Shown here: positions 24,188 through 32,370 of the stretch, piece by piece
How the letters are laid out: the number at the start of each line of letters is the position of its first letter
Position numbering within the stretch: the stretch's first letter is position 1
The notes under the pieces: model-generated
Database searches by the model: none
Seen by the model: only the letters and a program-made list of their open reading frames with translations
Told to the model about the DNA's origin: nothing
Translations under genes and position numbers: made by a program
Source of the DNA: Sorangium aterium
Lineage (GTDB): Bacteria; Myxococcota_A; Polyangia; Polyangiales; Polyangiaceae
Direction: 5' to 3'
NCBI RefSeq assembly: GCF_028368935.1
Contig: NZ_JAQNDK010000001.1
Location: 496,001-560,000 of the forward strand
DNA: 64,000 bases

Positions 24188-25093
24188 ATGACAAGCACAG
24201 CGACAGCCGGCTCGGGCGCCGCGCGCGCGGTGAGGCGCGGATCCATCGAGGTCGAGCCGCTCACCTGCACCATCGGCGCCGAGCTCCGCGACGTGAGCCT
24301 GGCCGACGCCGCGCGCGACGACGCGCTCTTCGCCGAGATCAAGGCGCTGCTGTTGAAGCACCGGGTCCTCTTCCTGCGCGACCAGGACATCACCCGCGCC
24401 GACCACGTCGCGTTCGCGAGGCGCTTCGGCGAGCTCGAGGACCACCCCGTCGCCGGCAGCGATCCCGATCATCCGGGGCTGGTTCGCATCTACAAGGACC
24501 TGAACAGCCCGCCGGAGCACTACGAGAACTCCTATCATTGCGACGCTACATGGCGCGAAGCGCCGCCGATGGGCTGCGTCCTGCGCTGCGTGGAGACGCC
24601 GGACGTCGGCGGCGACACCATCTGGGTCAACATGGTCGAGGCGTACAGCCGCCTGCCCGAGCACATCAAGCGGCAGATCGCCGGGCTGCGCGCCAGGCAC
24701 AGCATGGAGGCCACCTTCGGCGCCGCCCTGCCGATGACGGAGCGCCACGCGCTCAAGGCGAGGTACCCCGACGCGGAGCACCCGGTGGTGCGCACCCACC
24801 CGGAGACCGGCGAAAAAGTCCTGTTCGTCAGCAGCTTCACGACGCACTTCGTCAACTTCCACACGCCGGACAACGTCCGCGTCGGCCAGGACTTCGCGCC
24901 CGGGGCGAGCCACCTGCTGAGCTACCTGCTCAGCCAGGCGGCGATCCCCGAGGTCCAGGTCCGCTTCCGCTGGAGGAAGAACAGCGTCGCGCTCTGGGAC
25001 AACCGCTGCACCCAGCACTACGCGGTCCAGGATTACTGGCCTGCGGTGCGCAAGATGGAGCGCGCCGGGATCGTCGGCGACCGGCCCTACTGA
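24188..25093 (+). CDS. TauD/TfdA-family Fe(II)/2-oxoglutarate dioxygenase
   Basis: A 301-residue non-haem iron dioxygenase. The metal triad is visible: His117-x-Asp119 (YHCDATWRE) and distal His277 (NRCTQHYAVQDY), with a following Arg near 287 (KMERAG) for 2-oxoglutarate. The family oxidises taurine, alkyl sulfates, 2,4-D and similar small acids; the substrate here cannot be told. Start ATG at 24188 has AGGAGG 7 bases upstream. It follows the quinone oxidoreductase gene closely, which may indicate a shared catabolic role, but no transporter is adjacent. Confidence 0.92.
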   Translation: MTSTATAGSGAARAVRRGSIEVEPLTCTIGAELRDVSLADAARDDALFAEIKALLLKHRVLFLRDQDITRADHVAFARRFGELEDHPVAGSDPDHPGLVRIYKDLNSPPEHYENSYHCDATWREAPPMGCVLRCVETPDVGGDTIWVNMVEAYSRLPEHIKRQIAGLRARHSMEATFGAALPMTERHALKARYPDAEHPVVRTHPETGEKVLFVSSFTTHFVNFHTPDNVRVGQDFAPGASHLLSYLLSQAAIPEVQVRFRWRKNSVALWDNRCTQHYAVQDYWPAVRKMERAGIVGDRPY

Positions 25094-25210
25094 CCACCCC
25101 TCGGCGCCACGAGAGATCAGGGCGCCTTTGCTCTCGTCGCCTCGGGGGTGGCCGCGCAGCGCCCCGCTTCCTGGATCTGCGCGCGCCGCGGTGTAGATTC
25201 GCGCGCCATC

Positions 25211-25861
25211 ATGCGCCGTCCCGCTCCGTTCCTCCTCGCGCTCTCCGCTCCCCTCGCCTTCTCTGCCGCTGTCGCCAGCTGCTCGCCCCGCACCGCGCCC
25301 CCGGCCGAAGTGACGCAGGCCGCCTCCGCGACCGCCGCTCCGGCAACTCCCCCCGACCCCGCCGCTTCGGCCTCGAGCGCTGCGCCCACCGCCAGCGCTG
25401 CCCCCGCCGCCAGCACTGCCCCCGCCGCCAGCGCCGCGCCTGCCACCAGCGCCGCGTCCGCCGCCAGCGCCGAGCCTGCCGCCAGCGCCGCGCCCGATCC
25501 GGCGGCGCCGGCCGACGCCGGGCCGCTCCCGAAGGTCAAGGTCGCCAACATCGGCATGCACATCGGCGGCGGCCCGCACGACGACTTCACCAAGGAGCCG
25601 ATCAAGCGCTCGGTCGCGCCCCACTTCGACGAGTTCCGCCGCTGCTTCGCGCTCGCCGAGGACCCGACCAAGGGCGGCGACTTCGGCATCGATCTCCGGA
25701 TCGAGAGGGACGGCGGCAAGGCCGAGGTGCGCAAGCCCCGGACGGCGCTCAAGGGCAAGGCGTTCACGCAATGCGTGGTCGGCGTCTTCGAGCGGATCGA
25801 CTTCCTCAAGCCGAGGAAAGGCCCCACCGTGGTGAGCTACTCGCTCCGCTTCACCCCGTGA
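25211..25861 (+). CDS. Ala/Pro-rich lipoprotein with AgmX/TonB-like C-terminal domain
   Basis: A 216-residue lipoprotein. The signal peptide ends AVASC (lipidated Cys ~24). Residues ~30-105 are a low-complexity Ala/Ser/Pro linker built on SAAPAAS units. The C-terminal ~110 residues (IKRSVAPHFDEFRRCF; GDFGIDLRIERDGGKAEVRK; FTQCVVGVFERIDFLKP) have the shape of the AgmX/PglI C-terminal domain found in myxobacterial gliding and envelope proteins, with two Cys that could pair. The internal ATG is used because the longer frame lacks a signal peptide. Function is unknown. Confidence 0.75.
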   Translation: MRRPAPFLLALSAPLAFSAAVASCSPRTAPPAEVTQAASATAAPATPPDPAASASSAAPTASAAPAASTAPAASAAPATSAASAASAEPAASAAPDPAAPADAGPLPKVKVANIGMHIGGGPHDDFTKEPIKRSVAPHFDEFRRCFALAEDPTKGGDFGIDLRIERDGGKAEVRKPRTALKGKAFTQCVVGVFERIDFLKPRKGPTVVSYSLRFTP

Positions 25862-25873
25862 CCGGGCCGCGGC

Positions 25874-27355
25874 TCACCCGTGGCGCCCGAGGTTCGGCAG
25901 CGACCCGCGCGAGGCCTCGACCGCCGTCTCGCCGGCGCGGTCGAGCGCGTACTTGAAGAGGATCGGGCCGAACACCTCGTTCAGCGCCACGCACCCGACG
26001 ACGAGCGCGCGGAAGCCGGCGCCGAGGCTCGGGAACGCGCGCTCGATGGTCAGGCTGATCCCGAGCGTCAGCCCGGCCTGCGAGATCAGCCCGCACCACG
26101 ACCACTTCCTCAAGAGCGGCGGATCGTCCGCCAGCCGGTTGCCGATGCGGTTCGCGACCCACGTCACCAGGGCGCGCGACGCGCCGAAGAGCAGCGCGAC
26201 GGGCCACATCTGCCGCAAGAGCGGCAGGTCGAGGTGCGCGCCGGCCGTCGCGAAGAACAGCACGAACACCACGCTCGCCGCGTCCTCGACCGCGTGCACC
26301 AGCTTCTCGCCCTGCTTCGACAGGTTCGCCACGACGAAGCCGGCCACCACGAAGACGAGCAGCGCGTCGAAGCGGAGGTACCGCAGCACCTCCGTCGCGC
26401 CGAAGCCGAGCGCCACGAACACCAGGATGAGCTGGCGGCCGATCAGCCGCATGTAGGCCGCGAGCGCGAGGCCGAGCGTCGTGCCGATCGAGATGCTCCC
26501 CAGGATCTCGCGGCCGAGCAGCTCCATCTCGTGCATCGACATCGTCGTGCCCGGCTCGAGGAGCGGCCGCACCGTGGAGAGCGCGACCGCCGTCACGACG
26601 ATGACGATGATGTCCGACGTCATCACGAACGCGAGCGTGTGCATCGCGACGGGGCCGGTCGCGCGCGTCTGGGAGAGGATCCCGAGCACGGCCGAGGGGC
26701 TGCGGGTCACCGCGATGACGCCCCACAGGACGGCCACGCCGAACGCCGCCGTGGTCGAGAGCTCGGCCGCGAACGGCACCAGCGAGCGCGCCGCGTAGAA
26801 GACGCCCGTCATCGCCACGAAGACGAGCGCCGTCTGGACGACGTTGTGCAAGAGGATGCTCTTCAGGCTCTTCTTGACGACGTCGATCCGAAGCTCGGCG
26901 CCGCCCGCGAGCGCGATGAGCGCCAGCGCCAGCGCGTTGACCCGCGAGATCTCCTCCACCGCGTGGTGGTCGACGAGCCCCAGGACGTGCGGGCCGGCGA
27001 TGATGCCCGCGAGGATGTAGCCCGAGATGTGCGGCAGGCGGAGCGGCTCGACGAGCTCGCTCGCGAGCGTGCCCGCGAGCAGGAGAAAGCCGATCGAAGC
27101 GACGGCCCCTGCAGGCCCGTGTTCGTGAGGGACAGCGCGCGTCGTGGCGTAGAGCAGCCCGAACAGGATCACGAGCGCGACCGCGTGCGTGAGGTGGTTC
27201 AGCGGCCCCTTGGGGGCCGACCCGTGGTGGCGCGCGGCGGGCACGCCGTGCTGCTCGGCGGGCGCAGCCGGATCGGCCGGCGCAGCCGGGCCGGCGGGCG
27301 TGACCGGGCCGGCGGGCGCGGCCGGCTCGACCTCAGGGAGTGCTGCGGCGCTCAC
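25874..27355 (-). CDS. Cation:proton antiporter, CPA2-like (493 aa)
   Basis: A multi-spanning exchanger of the Na+/H+ or K+/H+ type. An Ala/Pro-rich cytoplasmic tail (~1-50) precedes about 12-13 membrane helices. The N-terminal part has LPHISGYILAGIIAGPHVLG, the classic CPA2/KefB-type phrase, and SPSAVLGILSQTRATGP. No KTN/TrkA regulatory domain follows. Start GTG overlaps the upstream stop as GTGA. As the last gene of a three-gene operon with another antiporter and a mechanosensitive-channel-like protein, it likely serves ion or osmotic balance. Ion specificity is not readable. Confidence 0.88.
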   Translation of the reverse strand: MSAAALPEVEPAAPAGPVTPAGPAAPADPAAPAEQHGVPAARHHGSAPKGPLNHLTHAVALVILFGLLYATTRAVPHEHGPAGAVASIGFLLLAGTLASELVEPLRLPHISGYILAGIIAGPHVLGLVDHHAVEEISRVNALALALIALAGGAELRIDVVKKSLKSILLHNVVQTALVFVAMTGVFYAARSLVPFAAELSTTAAFGVAVLWGVIAVTRSPSAVLGILSQTRATGPVAMHTLAFVMTSDIIVIVVTAVALSTVRPLLEPGTTMSMHEMELLGREILGSISIGTTLGLALAAYMRLIGRQLILVFVALGFGATEVLRYLRFDALLVFVVAGFVVANLSKQGEKLVHAVEDAASVVFVLFFATAGAHLDLPLLRQMWPVALLFGASRALVTWVANRIGNRLADDPPLLRKWSWCGLISQAGLTLGISLTIERAFPSLGAGFRALVVGCVALNEVFGPILFKYALDRAGETAVEASRGSLPNLGRHG

Positions 27356-28689
27356 GGTGACACCTCTTCATTCCTCATCCCTCCCCCACGCTGCGCCGCG
27401 GGCGACGGCGGGGCGCCCCTCTCGCCTCCCTCGCCCGGCGCGGCGTCGCGCCCGGCGCGGCCCAGGCCGCGGCCGAAGAAGAGCGACTCCCGCTCGGGCG
27501 CGGCGAGCTCGCCGGCCTTGCGGAGCGTGGCGCGCAGCGCCTGCGGCCCGACGAGCTCGCCGAACACGGCCGCGGCCGCCGCGGCGAAGAGGACGGTGTG
27601 CCCGACCGGGCCCGGGAAGCGCAGCGCGAAGGCGAGCCCGACGCTCATCGCCACCGCGCCGGACGAGAGCAGCCCGAGGCCGAGCCACGGCGACGTCTCG
27701 CGCGCGTCGGGCGACACGACGCGGAAGACGAGCCCGGTCGCGAGCTTGCCCACGAGCCTCGCCCCGAGCGCGATCGCCACGATCCAGGGCAGGAACGGAG
27801 CCGCCTTCATGTTCACGTGCGCGCCCGCGAGCAGGAGCGCCGGCAGGATGACCGGCCGCTCGGTCGGCGCGACCATGGCGACGATCTCGTCGCGGTGCCG
27901 CGAGATGGCGGCGATCGTCACGCCCATCGCGAACGCCGCGAAGAGCGGCGACAGGCCGACCCGGGCGCTCGTGCCCATCGTCAACAGCGAGGTGCCGAGC
28001 AGCACGCCCCAGCTCTGGATCAGGCGGAAATCGCTCCCGAGGAGCACCACCGCGATGAGCCCGAGCACCACGCCGATGAGCGCCGTCACGACCGTCCACC
28101 CCCAGAACGGGATCGGCCACTGGGCCGTCGCCTGCGGGACGAGCGCGAACGCGCCGCCCATCATGAGCAGCGGGCCGAGATCGTCGCAGTCGGCGATGTC
28201 GGCGATGAGATCCGAGAGCTTGCCGCTCGCGCTGTAGCGCTGCGTGACCCACAGCACCGCGTGCCGCGTCGTCTCGGCGGAGACGGCGCCCACGCCCGCC
28301 GCGAGCAGCGCGCGGTCGCCGCGCTCGAGCGAGGGAACGCCGTACGCCGCCGCGAACCAGACCGCGGCGGCCACCGCGCCGCCGGTCAGGAGGCTCATGA
28401 GCACGCAGAGCGCCATGCGGGACGGCCGCACGCGGCGGCTGCCGACGAAGCCGAAGTCGAGGCCGACGACGAGCGCGAGCCAGCCGAGCGCGACGCCCGC
28501 CACGGGCTCGAACGCGGCGAGCGACGAGGGCTCGAGCAGCCCGAGCGCCGAGGGTCCCAGCACGAAGCCGAGCACGACGTACTCGGCGCCGGAGGGGAGG
28601 CCGATGCCCCGGAGCACGCGGCCGCTGACGAGCGAGCTGCCGAGGTACGACAGCACGAGGAGCCCCATCAGGAGCCAGACGGCGTTCAC
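27352..28689 (-). CDS. Cation:proton antiporter, second paralogue (445 aa)
   Basis: A second CPA2-like exchanger, diverged from its neighbour. GLPSGAEYVVLGFVLGPSALGLL marks the first helix pair, and GVGAVSAETTRHAVLW, DIADCDDLGPLL and SARVGLSPLFAAFAMGVTIA follow. The Asp pair in DIADCDDLGP lies where ion-binding acids are expected. The C-terminus is a basic, disordered tail. GTG start at 28689 forms a GTGA overlap with the channel gene upstream, and its own stop overlaps the next gene the same way, so all three are probably translated as one unit, possibly as subunits of one complex. Confidence 0.87.
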   Translation of the reverse strand: MNAVWLLMGLLVLSYLGSSLVSGRVLRGIGLPSGAEYVVLGFVLGPSALGLLEPSSLAAFEPVAGVALGWLALVVGLDFGFVGSRRVRPSRMALCVLMSLLTGGAVAAAVWFAAAYGVPSLERGDRALLAAGVGAVSAETTRHAVLWVTQRYSASGKLSDLIADIADCDDLGPLLMMGGAFALVPQATAQWPIPFWGWTVVTALIGVVLGLIAVVLLGSDFRLIQSWGVLLGTSLLTMGTSARVGLSPLFAAFAMGVTIAAISRHRDEIVAMVAPTERPVILPALLLAGAHVNMKAAPFLPWIVAIALGARLVGKLATGLVFRVVSPDARETSPWLGLGLLSSGAVAMSVGLAFALRFPGPVGHTVLFAAAAAAVFGELVGPQALRATLRKAGELAAPERESLFFGRGLGRAGRDAAPGEGGERGAPPSPAAQRGGGMRNEEVSP

Positions 28690-30782
28690 GAGGCGGCGCC
28701 CCGGTCGACCGGCGCGGGCGCGGCGCGCCGCGCGCCCCCGGAGGACGCCGGCGCGCGCCCGAGCGGGATCTCCGCGGTGACGAGGGCCTGCGCCACCGCG
28801 ATGAGCCAGCGGCTGCGCACGTCGTCGCCGTCGCAGGCCATCGTGGCCCGGAAATGAGCGCCCCCCTCGTCGATCGCGACGAGCGCGGCGCGGGCCCGGC
28901 TGCCGAGGCCCGAGCCCGTCTTCAGGAGCAGCTCGCGCACCCGCTCGAGATCGGCGGCGGGGTCGACGCTGATCTCGACGGCCACGACCGGAGGGCGGCC
29001 GCGGATGCGCGTCGGGTGGAACAGGCTGAGCAGGTGCGGCACGCGAACGACGCAGCCGTCCTCGTCCTCGAGGCGCGCCTCGATCAGCGTCAGCTCGCGG
29101 ACCCGCCCGGCGCGGCCGCCCACGTCGGCGATGTCGCCGACGCGCAGGCGCCGCCCGTAGATGACCGAGAGGCCCACGGCCGCCGACGCGATGAGCGGGG
29201 CGCTGGCGAGCCCGGCCGCCGCGAGCACGACGAAGCCGATCCGCGTGAGCGCCCCCTCGTCGGTGCCGGTGATGAGCGGGGCCGCGAGGAGCAGCGCGGC
29301 CACGAGGATGCCGAAGCGGACGAGGACGCCGGTGGCGACCGCGAGATCGGACGGGAGCCACCCGAGCGACGTCTCGCCCCGGCTCACGCTCCCGAAGAAC
29401 AGCCCCACGAAGCGGATGAGGACGACGACCGCGAGCGTCGCGAGGATCGCGAGCACGAGCACCGGGACGCTCCGCGCGATGCGCCCCATGAGCTCCGACA
29501 TGGGCGCGAGCACGAGGCCGGTCAGCTTCTCGCTGGTGCCGCGCGTGGAGGCGAACAGGGAGAGGGCGAAGAGGATCCAGATGTAGGCGATGCCCAGCCG
29601 GACGAGCACGCCGGCGGCGCCGAGCGCGACCGAGAGCGCGCCCTGCGACGCGGCGGGCCGGAGCATCTCGATGCCGCGGACGTGGAGCGCCGGGAGCCGC
29701 TCCGGGTGCTCGGCGACCCAGGCGTGCCCTCGCTCGACGAGCTCGCCGACCTTGCGGAGCAGGAGCAGCGCGATCAGCCCGGAGAAGACGAGCAGCGAGA
29801 ACGAGAAGACGCTCGTCGCGAGGCGGCTCCGGCTTTGCTCCTTGGCGAGGACGTCGCGCACCGTGCCGGCGACCGCGGCGGCGTGGGCCGCGACCGTGGT
29901 GTGGCCCGCCGCCGCCGCGTCCTCGGGGCCGAGGTGGACGAGCGGGCGGTCGCCGACGTAGACGACCGCCACGCCGTCCTGCTCGTCGACGCGGACCTCG
30001 GGGACCGCCTTCTCCTGGGCGGCGCGCTCCAGCACGCGCGCCGCCTCACGGGCGCGCTCCGGGGGAGAGAGGCTGCCCCGGTGCACGCGGAGGGCGAAGA
30101 CCGTCCTGCCGAGCAGCTCGACGCGCGCCTCGGGCTGCTCGACCACGGGAGGCGAAGGCTGGGGCTCGGGAGCCACCGGCTCGCCCTGGTCAGCGGCCGG
30201 GGCCGGCGGCCCGACCGACGCGGACGCCGGCGCGACCGGCGCAGGCGGCGGCGCGGGAGGCCGCGCGACCGGGGCGGGCGCCAGCACGACCTCCGCGGAC
30301 GCGGGCGTGGCCGGCTCGGGCGATGGCACGACCTGGACGAGCGGAGGCTGCACGGAAGCCGGCGCGGGCGCGAGCTGCGTGGGCTCGAACGCGGCCTGCG
30401 GGGGCGCGAGCTGCGAGGGCGCGGGGGCCACCTGCGACGGCGCGGGCCAAGCCTGCGAGGGCGCGGGGGCCACCTGCGACGGCGCGGGCCAAGCGTGCGA
30501 GGGCGCGGGCCTGGCCTGTGAGGGCGCGGGGGCCACCTGCGACGGCGCGGACGCGGCTTGCGACGGCGCGGGAGCGACCTGCGACGCCACGGGCCTGGCC
30601 TGTGAGGGCGCGGGCGCGGCCTGCGACGCTGCGGGCGCGACCCGCGAGGGCGCGGACGCGGCCTGCGCCGGCCCGGCGAACGCAGCGCCGGCGGGAGCGA
30701 TGAGGCCGGCAAGCGCGACCAGGAGCGCGGGGAACAACCGCTGCACGCTGGCACTCTCGGCCGGAGACAGGCCGCCGGTCAA
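28686..30782 (-). CDS. MscS-like mechanosensitive channel with APSQ-repeat region
   Basis: A 698-residue membrane protein. A signal-like helix (~15-36) is followed by ~95 residues of APSQ(V/A)-type repeats and a Pro-rich zone, an alpha/beta domain (RVELLGRTVFALRV...EVRVDEQDGVAVVYVGDRPLV), about five membrane helices (~330-540), and a soluble part with GLSVIYGRRLRVGDIADVGG, GRVRELTLIEARLEDEDG and VRVPHLLSLFHP, the beta-domain pattern of MscS channels. The family releases solutes on osmotic downshock. The annotated start is a TTG; a GTG at 30746 is an equally plausible start. It is first in the antiporter operon and divergent from glk with 120 bp between. Confidence 0.82.
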   Translation of the reverse strand: MTGGLSPAESASVQRLFPALLVALAGLIAPAGAAFAGPAQAASAPSRVAPAASQAAPAPSQARPVASQVAPAPSQAASAPSQVAPAPSQARPAPSHAWPAPSQVAPAPSQAWPAPSQVAPAPSQLAPPQAAFEPTQLAPAPASVQPPLVQVVPSPEPATPASAEVVLAPAPVARPPAPPPAPVAPASASVGPPAPAADQGEPVAPEPQPSPPVVEQPEARVELLGRTVFALRVHRGSLSPPERAREAARVLERAAQEKAVPEVRVDEQDGVAVVYVGDRPLVHLGPEDAAAAGHTTVAAHAAAVAGTVRDVLAKEQSRSRLATSVFSFSLLVFSGLIALLLLRKVGELVERGHAWVAEHPERLPALHVRGIEMLRPAASQGALSVALGAAGVLVRLGIAYIWILFALSLFASTRGTSEKLTGLVLAPMSELMGRIARSVPVLVLAILATLAVVVLIRFVGLFFGSVSRGETSLGWLPSDLAVATGVLVRFGILVAALLLAAPLITGTDEGALTRIGFVVLAAAGLASAPLIASAAVGLSVIYGRRLRVGDIADVGGRAGRVRELTLIEARLEDEDGCVVRVPHLLSLFHPTRIRGRPPVVAVEISVDPAADLERVRELLLKTGSGLGSRARAALVAIDEGGAHFRATMACDGDDVRSRWLIAVAQALVTAEIPLGRAPASSGGARRAAPAPVDRGAAS
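30392..30665 (-). repeat. Tandem APSQ(A/V)-coding repeats
   Basis: About thirteen 7-residue units such as VAPAPSQ, ARPAPSQ and AWPAPSQ (21 bp each), with a higher-order 42-bp duplication visible at about 30427-30510. They form a Pro/Ala-rich extracytoplasmic spacer in the channel protein. Confidence 0.8.
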
Positions 30783-30902
30783 GCGGCGCAGGACGCGAGA
30801 CGGCCTCGGCCGCCAGCCCGCGACAGGCGACGCGCGATCGCCTCGCGGTGGTCACGCGCGCTCGAGCCCGCCCGGAAACCTCGATCCCTCCGCGCTCGCT
30901 CG

Positions 30903-31994
30903 ATGATGGATCGCCTTGCCGCCGAGGCAGGGCGCTGGCAGGGCGCCCGCGTGGCAACGACCAAGAGATCGGTGGCCCCGTCGCTGCTCGTGGGCGACAT
31001 CGGAGGCACCAACACCCGGCTCGCGCTCTACAGCGCCTCCGGCGGCCGGCCCCTCTCCGAGGCCGTCTTCCGCAGCCGCGAGCACGCGAGCTTCGAGGAG
31101 ATCGCCCTCCCGTTCCTCGTGCGCAGCGACGCCCCCCACCCCGCCGTCGCCGTGCTCGGCGTCGCGGGCCCCATCAAGGACCAGGTCGCCACCGTCACGA
31201 ACCTGCCCTGGCGACTCGCGGAGCGCGAGCTGTCGCGCCGGCTCAAGATCGCGCGCGTGCTCCTGGCGAACGACCTCGTCGTCGGCGCCACGGGCTGCCT
31301 GCACGTCGCCCGCGCGTCCATCGAGCCGCTCACGGAGCGCAGGCCGCGGCCGAAAGGGAACAACGTGGCCGTCATCGCCGCCGGCACGGGGCTCGGCGAG
31401 GCCCGGCTCATCTGGGACGGCGCCCGGCACGTCACGCTCCCGACCGAGGGAGGTCACGCCGACTTTGCCCCGCGCTCCGCGGTCGAGGCCGAGCTGTGGC
31501 GCTTCCTCGCCGAGCGCCACCCGGACCACGTGAGCTACGAGCGCGTCCTCTCCGGCGACGGGCTCGGCGCCCTCTTCGACTTCTTCGCCCGCGCCGCCCG
31601 CGTGCCGCGCGCGATCGAGCGCCGCCTCGCCGAGGGCGACCGCAACGCGGCGATCGCCGAGCTCGGGCTCGCCCGCGCGTTCCGGCCCGCCGCGCGCGCG
31701 GTCGATCTGTTCGTCGAGATCTACGGCGCCGAGGCCGGCAACCTCGCCCTGCGCGAGCTCGCGCTCGGCGGGATCTTCGTCCTCGGGAACATCGCGAGGA
31801 GCCTCGTCACCCAGAGGCGCGAGCTCTTCATGAAGTCCTTCCTGAAGAAGGGCCGCCTCACGCCGCTCCTCGAGGGGGTGCCCGTCGCGGTGGTCACCGA
31901 TCCCCTGGTCGGCGTGCGGGGCGCGCTCGCCTTCGCCAGAGGGCTCTCCGCCGCGGAGCGGCCCCGGGCCCGCGCGGCGTCCCGGCGGTCCTGA
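30903..31994 (+). CDS. glk: Glucokinase (ATP:D-glucose 6-phosphotransferase)
   Basis: It phosphorylates glucose to glucose 6-phosphate in the cytosol. The N-terminal ATP-binding motif LLVGDIGGTNTRLALY, the catalytic segment LLANDLVVGATG, VIAAGTGLGEARLI, LPTEGGHADFAPRS and the C-terminal GGIFVLGNIARSLV all fit the bacterial glucokinase (Glk, non-ROK) family. At 363 aa it is slightly longer than the usual 320-340. The start is uncertain: ATG at 30903 or 30906 adds ~16 residues compared with GTG at 30951, and none has a strong ribosome-binding site. The oxidative pentose phosphate genes, which consume its product, lie 3 kb downstream on the other strand. Confidence 0.93.
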   Translation: MMDRLAAEAGRWQGARVATTKRSVAPSLLVGDIGGTNTRLALYSASGGRPLSEAVFRSREHASFEEIALPFLVRSDAPHPAVAVLGVAGPIKDQVATVTNLPWRLAERELSRRLKIARVLLANDLVVGATGCLHVARASIEPLTERRPRPKGNNVAVIAAGTGLGEARLIWDGARHVTLPTEGGHADFAPRSAVEAELWRFLAERHPDHVSYERVLSGDGLGALFDFFARAARVPRAIERRLAEGDRNAAIAELGLARAFRPAARAVDLFVEIYGAEAGNLALRELALGGIFVLGNIARSLVTQRRELFMKSFLKKGRLTPLLEGVPVAVVTDPLVGVRGALAFARGLSAAERPRARAASRRS

Positions 31995-32019
31995 CGCCCC
32001 GTGTCCTCGCGCCCATGAC

Positions 32020-32055
32020 GGAGGCATGGAGTCGCGCGCGCGACTCCATGCCTCC
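32020..32055. repeat. Perfect 36-bp palindrome downstream of glk
   Basis: Two 18-base arms with no spacer (GGAGGCATGGAGTCGCGC and its exact complement) begin 25 bp after the glk stop. No T tract follows. It could act as a transcript-end hairpin, a cruciform or a dimeric protein site. Confidence 0.9.
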
Positions 32056-32187
32056 TGTCGAATCGGCGCCGTCGGTCCAAGGCGGATGAGCGCGAGTTCG
32101 CCCCGAGGCACCGAGAGGCCATATCGCCCCGCGCCGCCTCGCGCCGGGCGCGCTCCGAACAGGAGCGGACGAGCTCCTCGCGCTCGG

Positions 32188-32259
32188 CCTCACGCGTAAC
32201 CTCACGCGTAGCCTCACGCGTAGCCTCACGCGTAGCCTCACGCGTAGCCTCACGCGTAG
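32188..32259. repeat. Six tandem copies of a 12-bp unit containing ACGCGT
   Basis: CCTCACGCGTAG is repeated six times without spacers (first copy ends AA). Each unit holds the palindrome ACGCGT, so the array presents identical sites every 12 bp. It sits 30 bp before the -35 box of the thrS promoter candidate. It is non-coding in any plausible frame. The remaining sequence of the 376-bp gap (31995-32370) is the palindrome at 32020 and the promoter at 32289. Confidence 0.92.
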
Positions 32260-32288
32260 ATCGAGCGGCCGCGCGCGGCCTCGCGGCG

Positions 32289-32317
32289 TTGACACGTTGG
32301 AGCCACGGTGCTTTAAG
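32289..32317 (+). promoter_or_regulatory. Probable sigma70-type promoter of thrS
   Basis: A perfect TTGACA (32289-32294), a 17-base spacer and TTTAAG (32312-32317). Transcription would start near 32324, giving a leader of about 47 bases, too short for a T-box. GGAAAG/AAAGG purine runs precede the thrS ATG. Confidence 0.6.
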
Positions 32318-32370
32318 ACCGCCCCACCTGACGCTCGTACAGTCGGGTAAAAGGAAAGAAAGGTCACGTC

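Noticed and set aside
32188-32259. CRISPR array
   Set aside because: The 12-bp units are head to tail with no spacers, and no cas genes are present.
32289-32370. T-box riboswitch in the thrS leader
   Set aside because: The predicted leader is only about 47 bases, far too short for the specifier and antiterminator elements.
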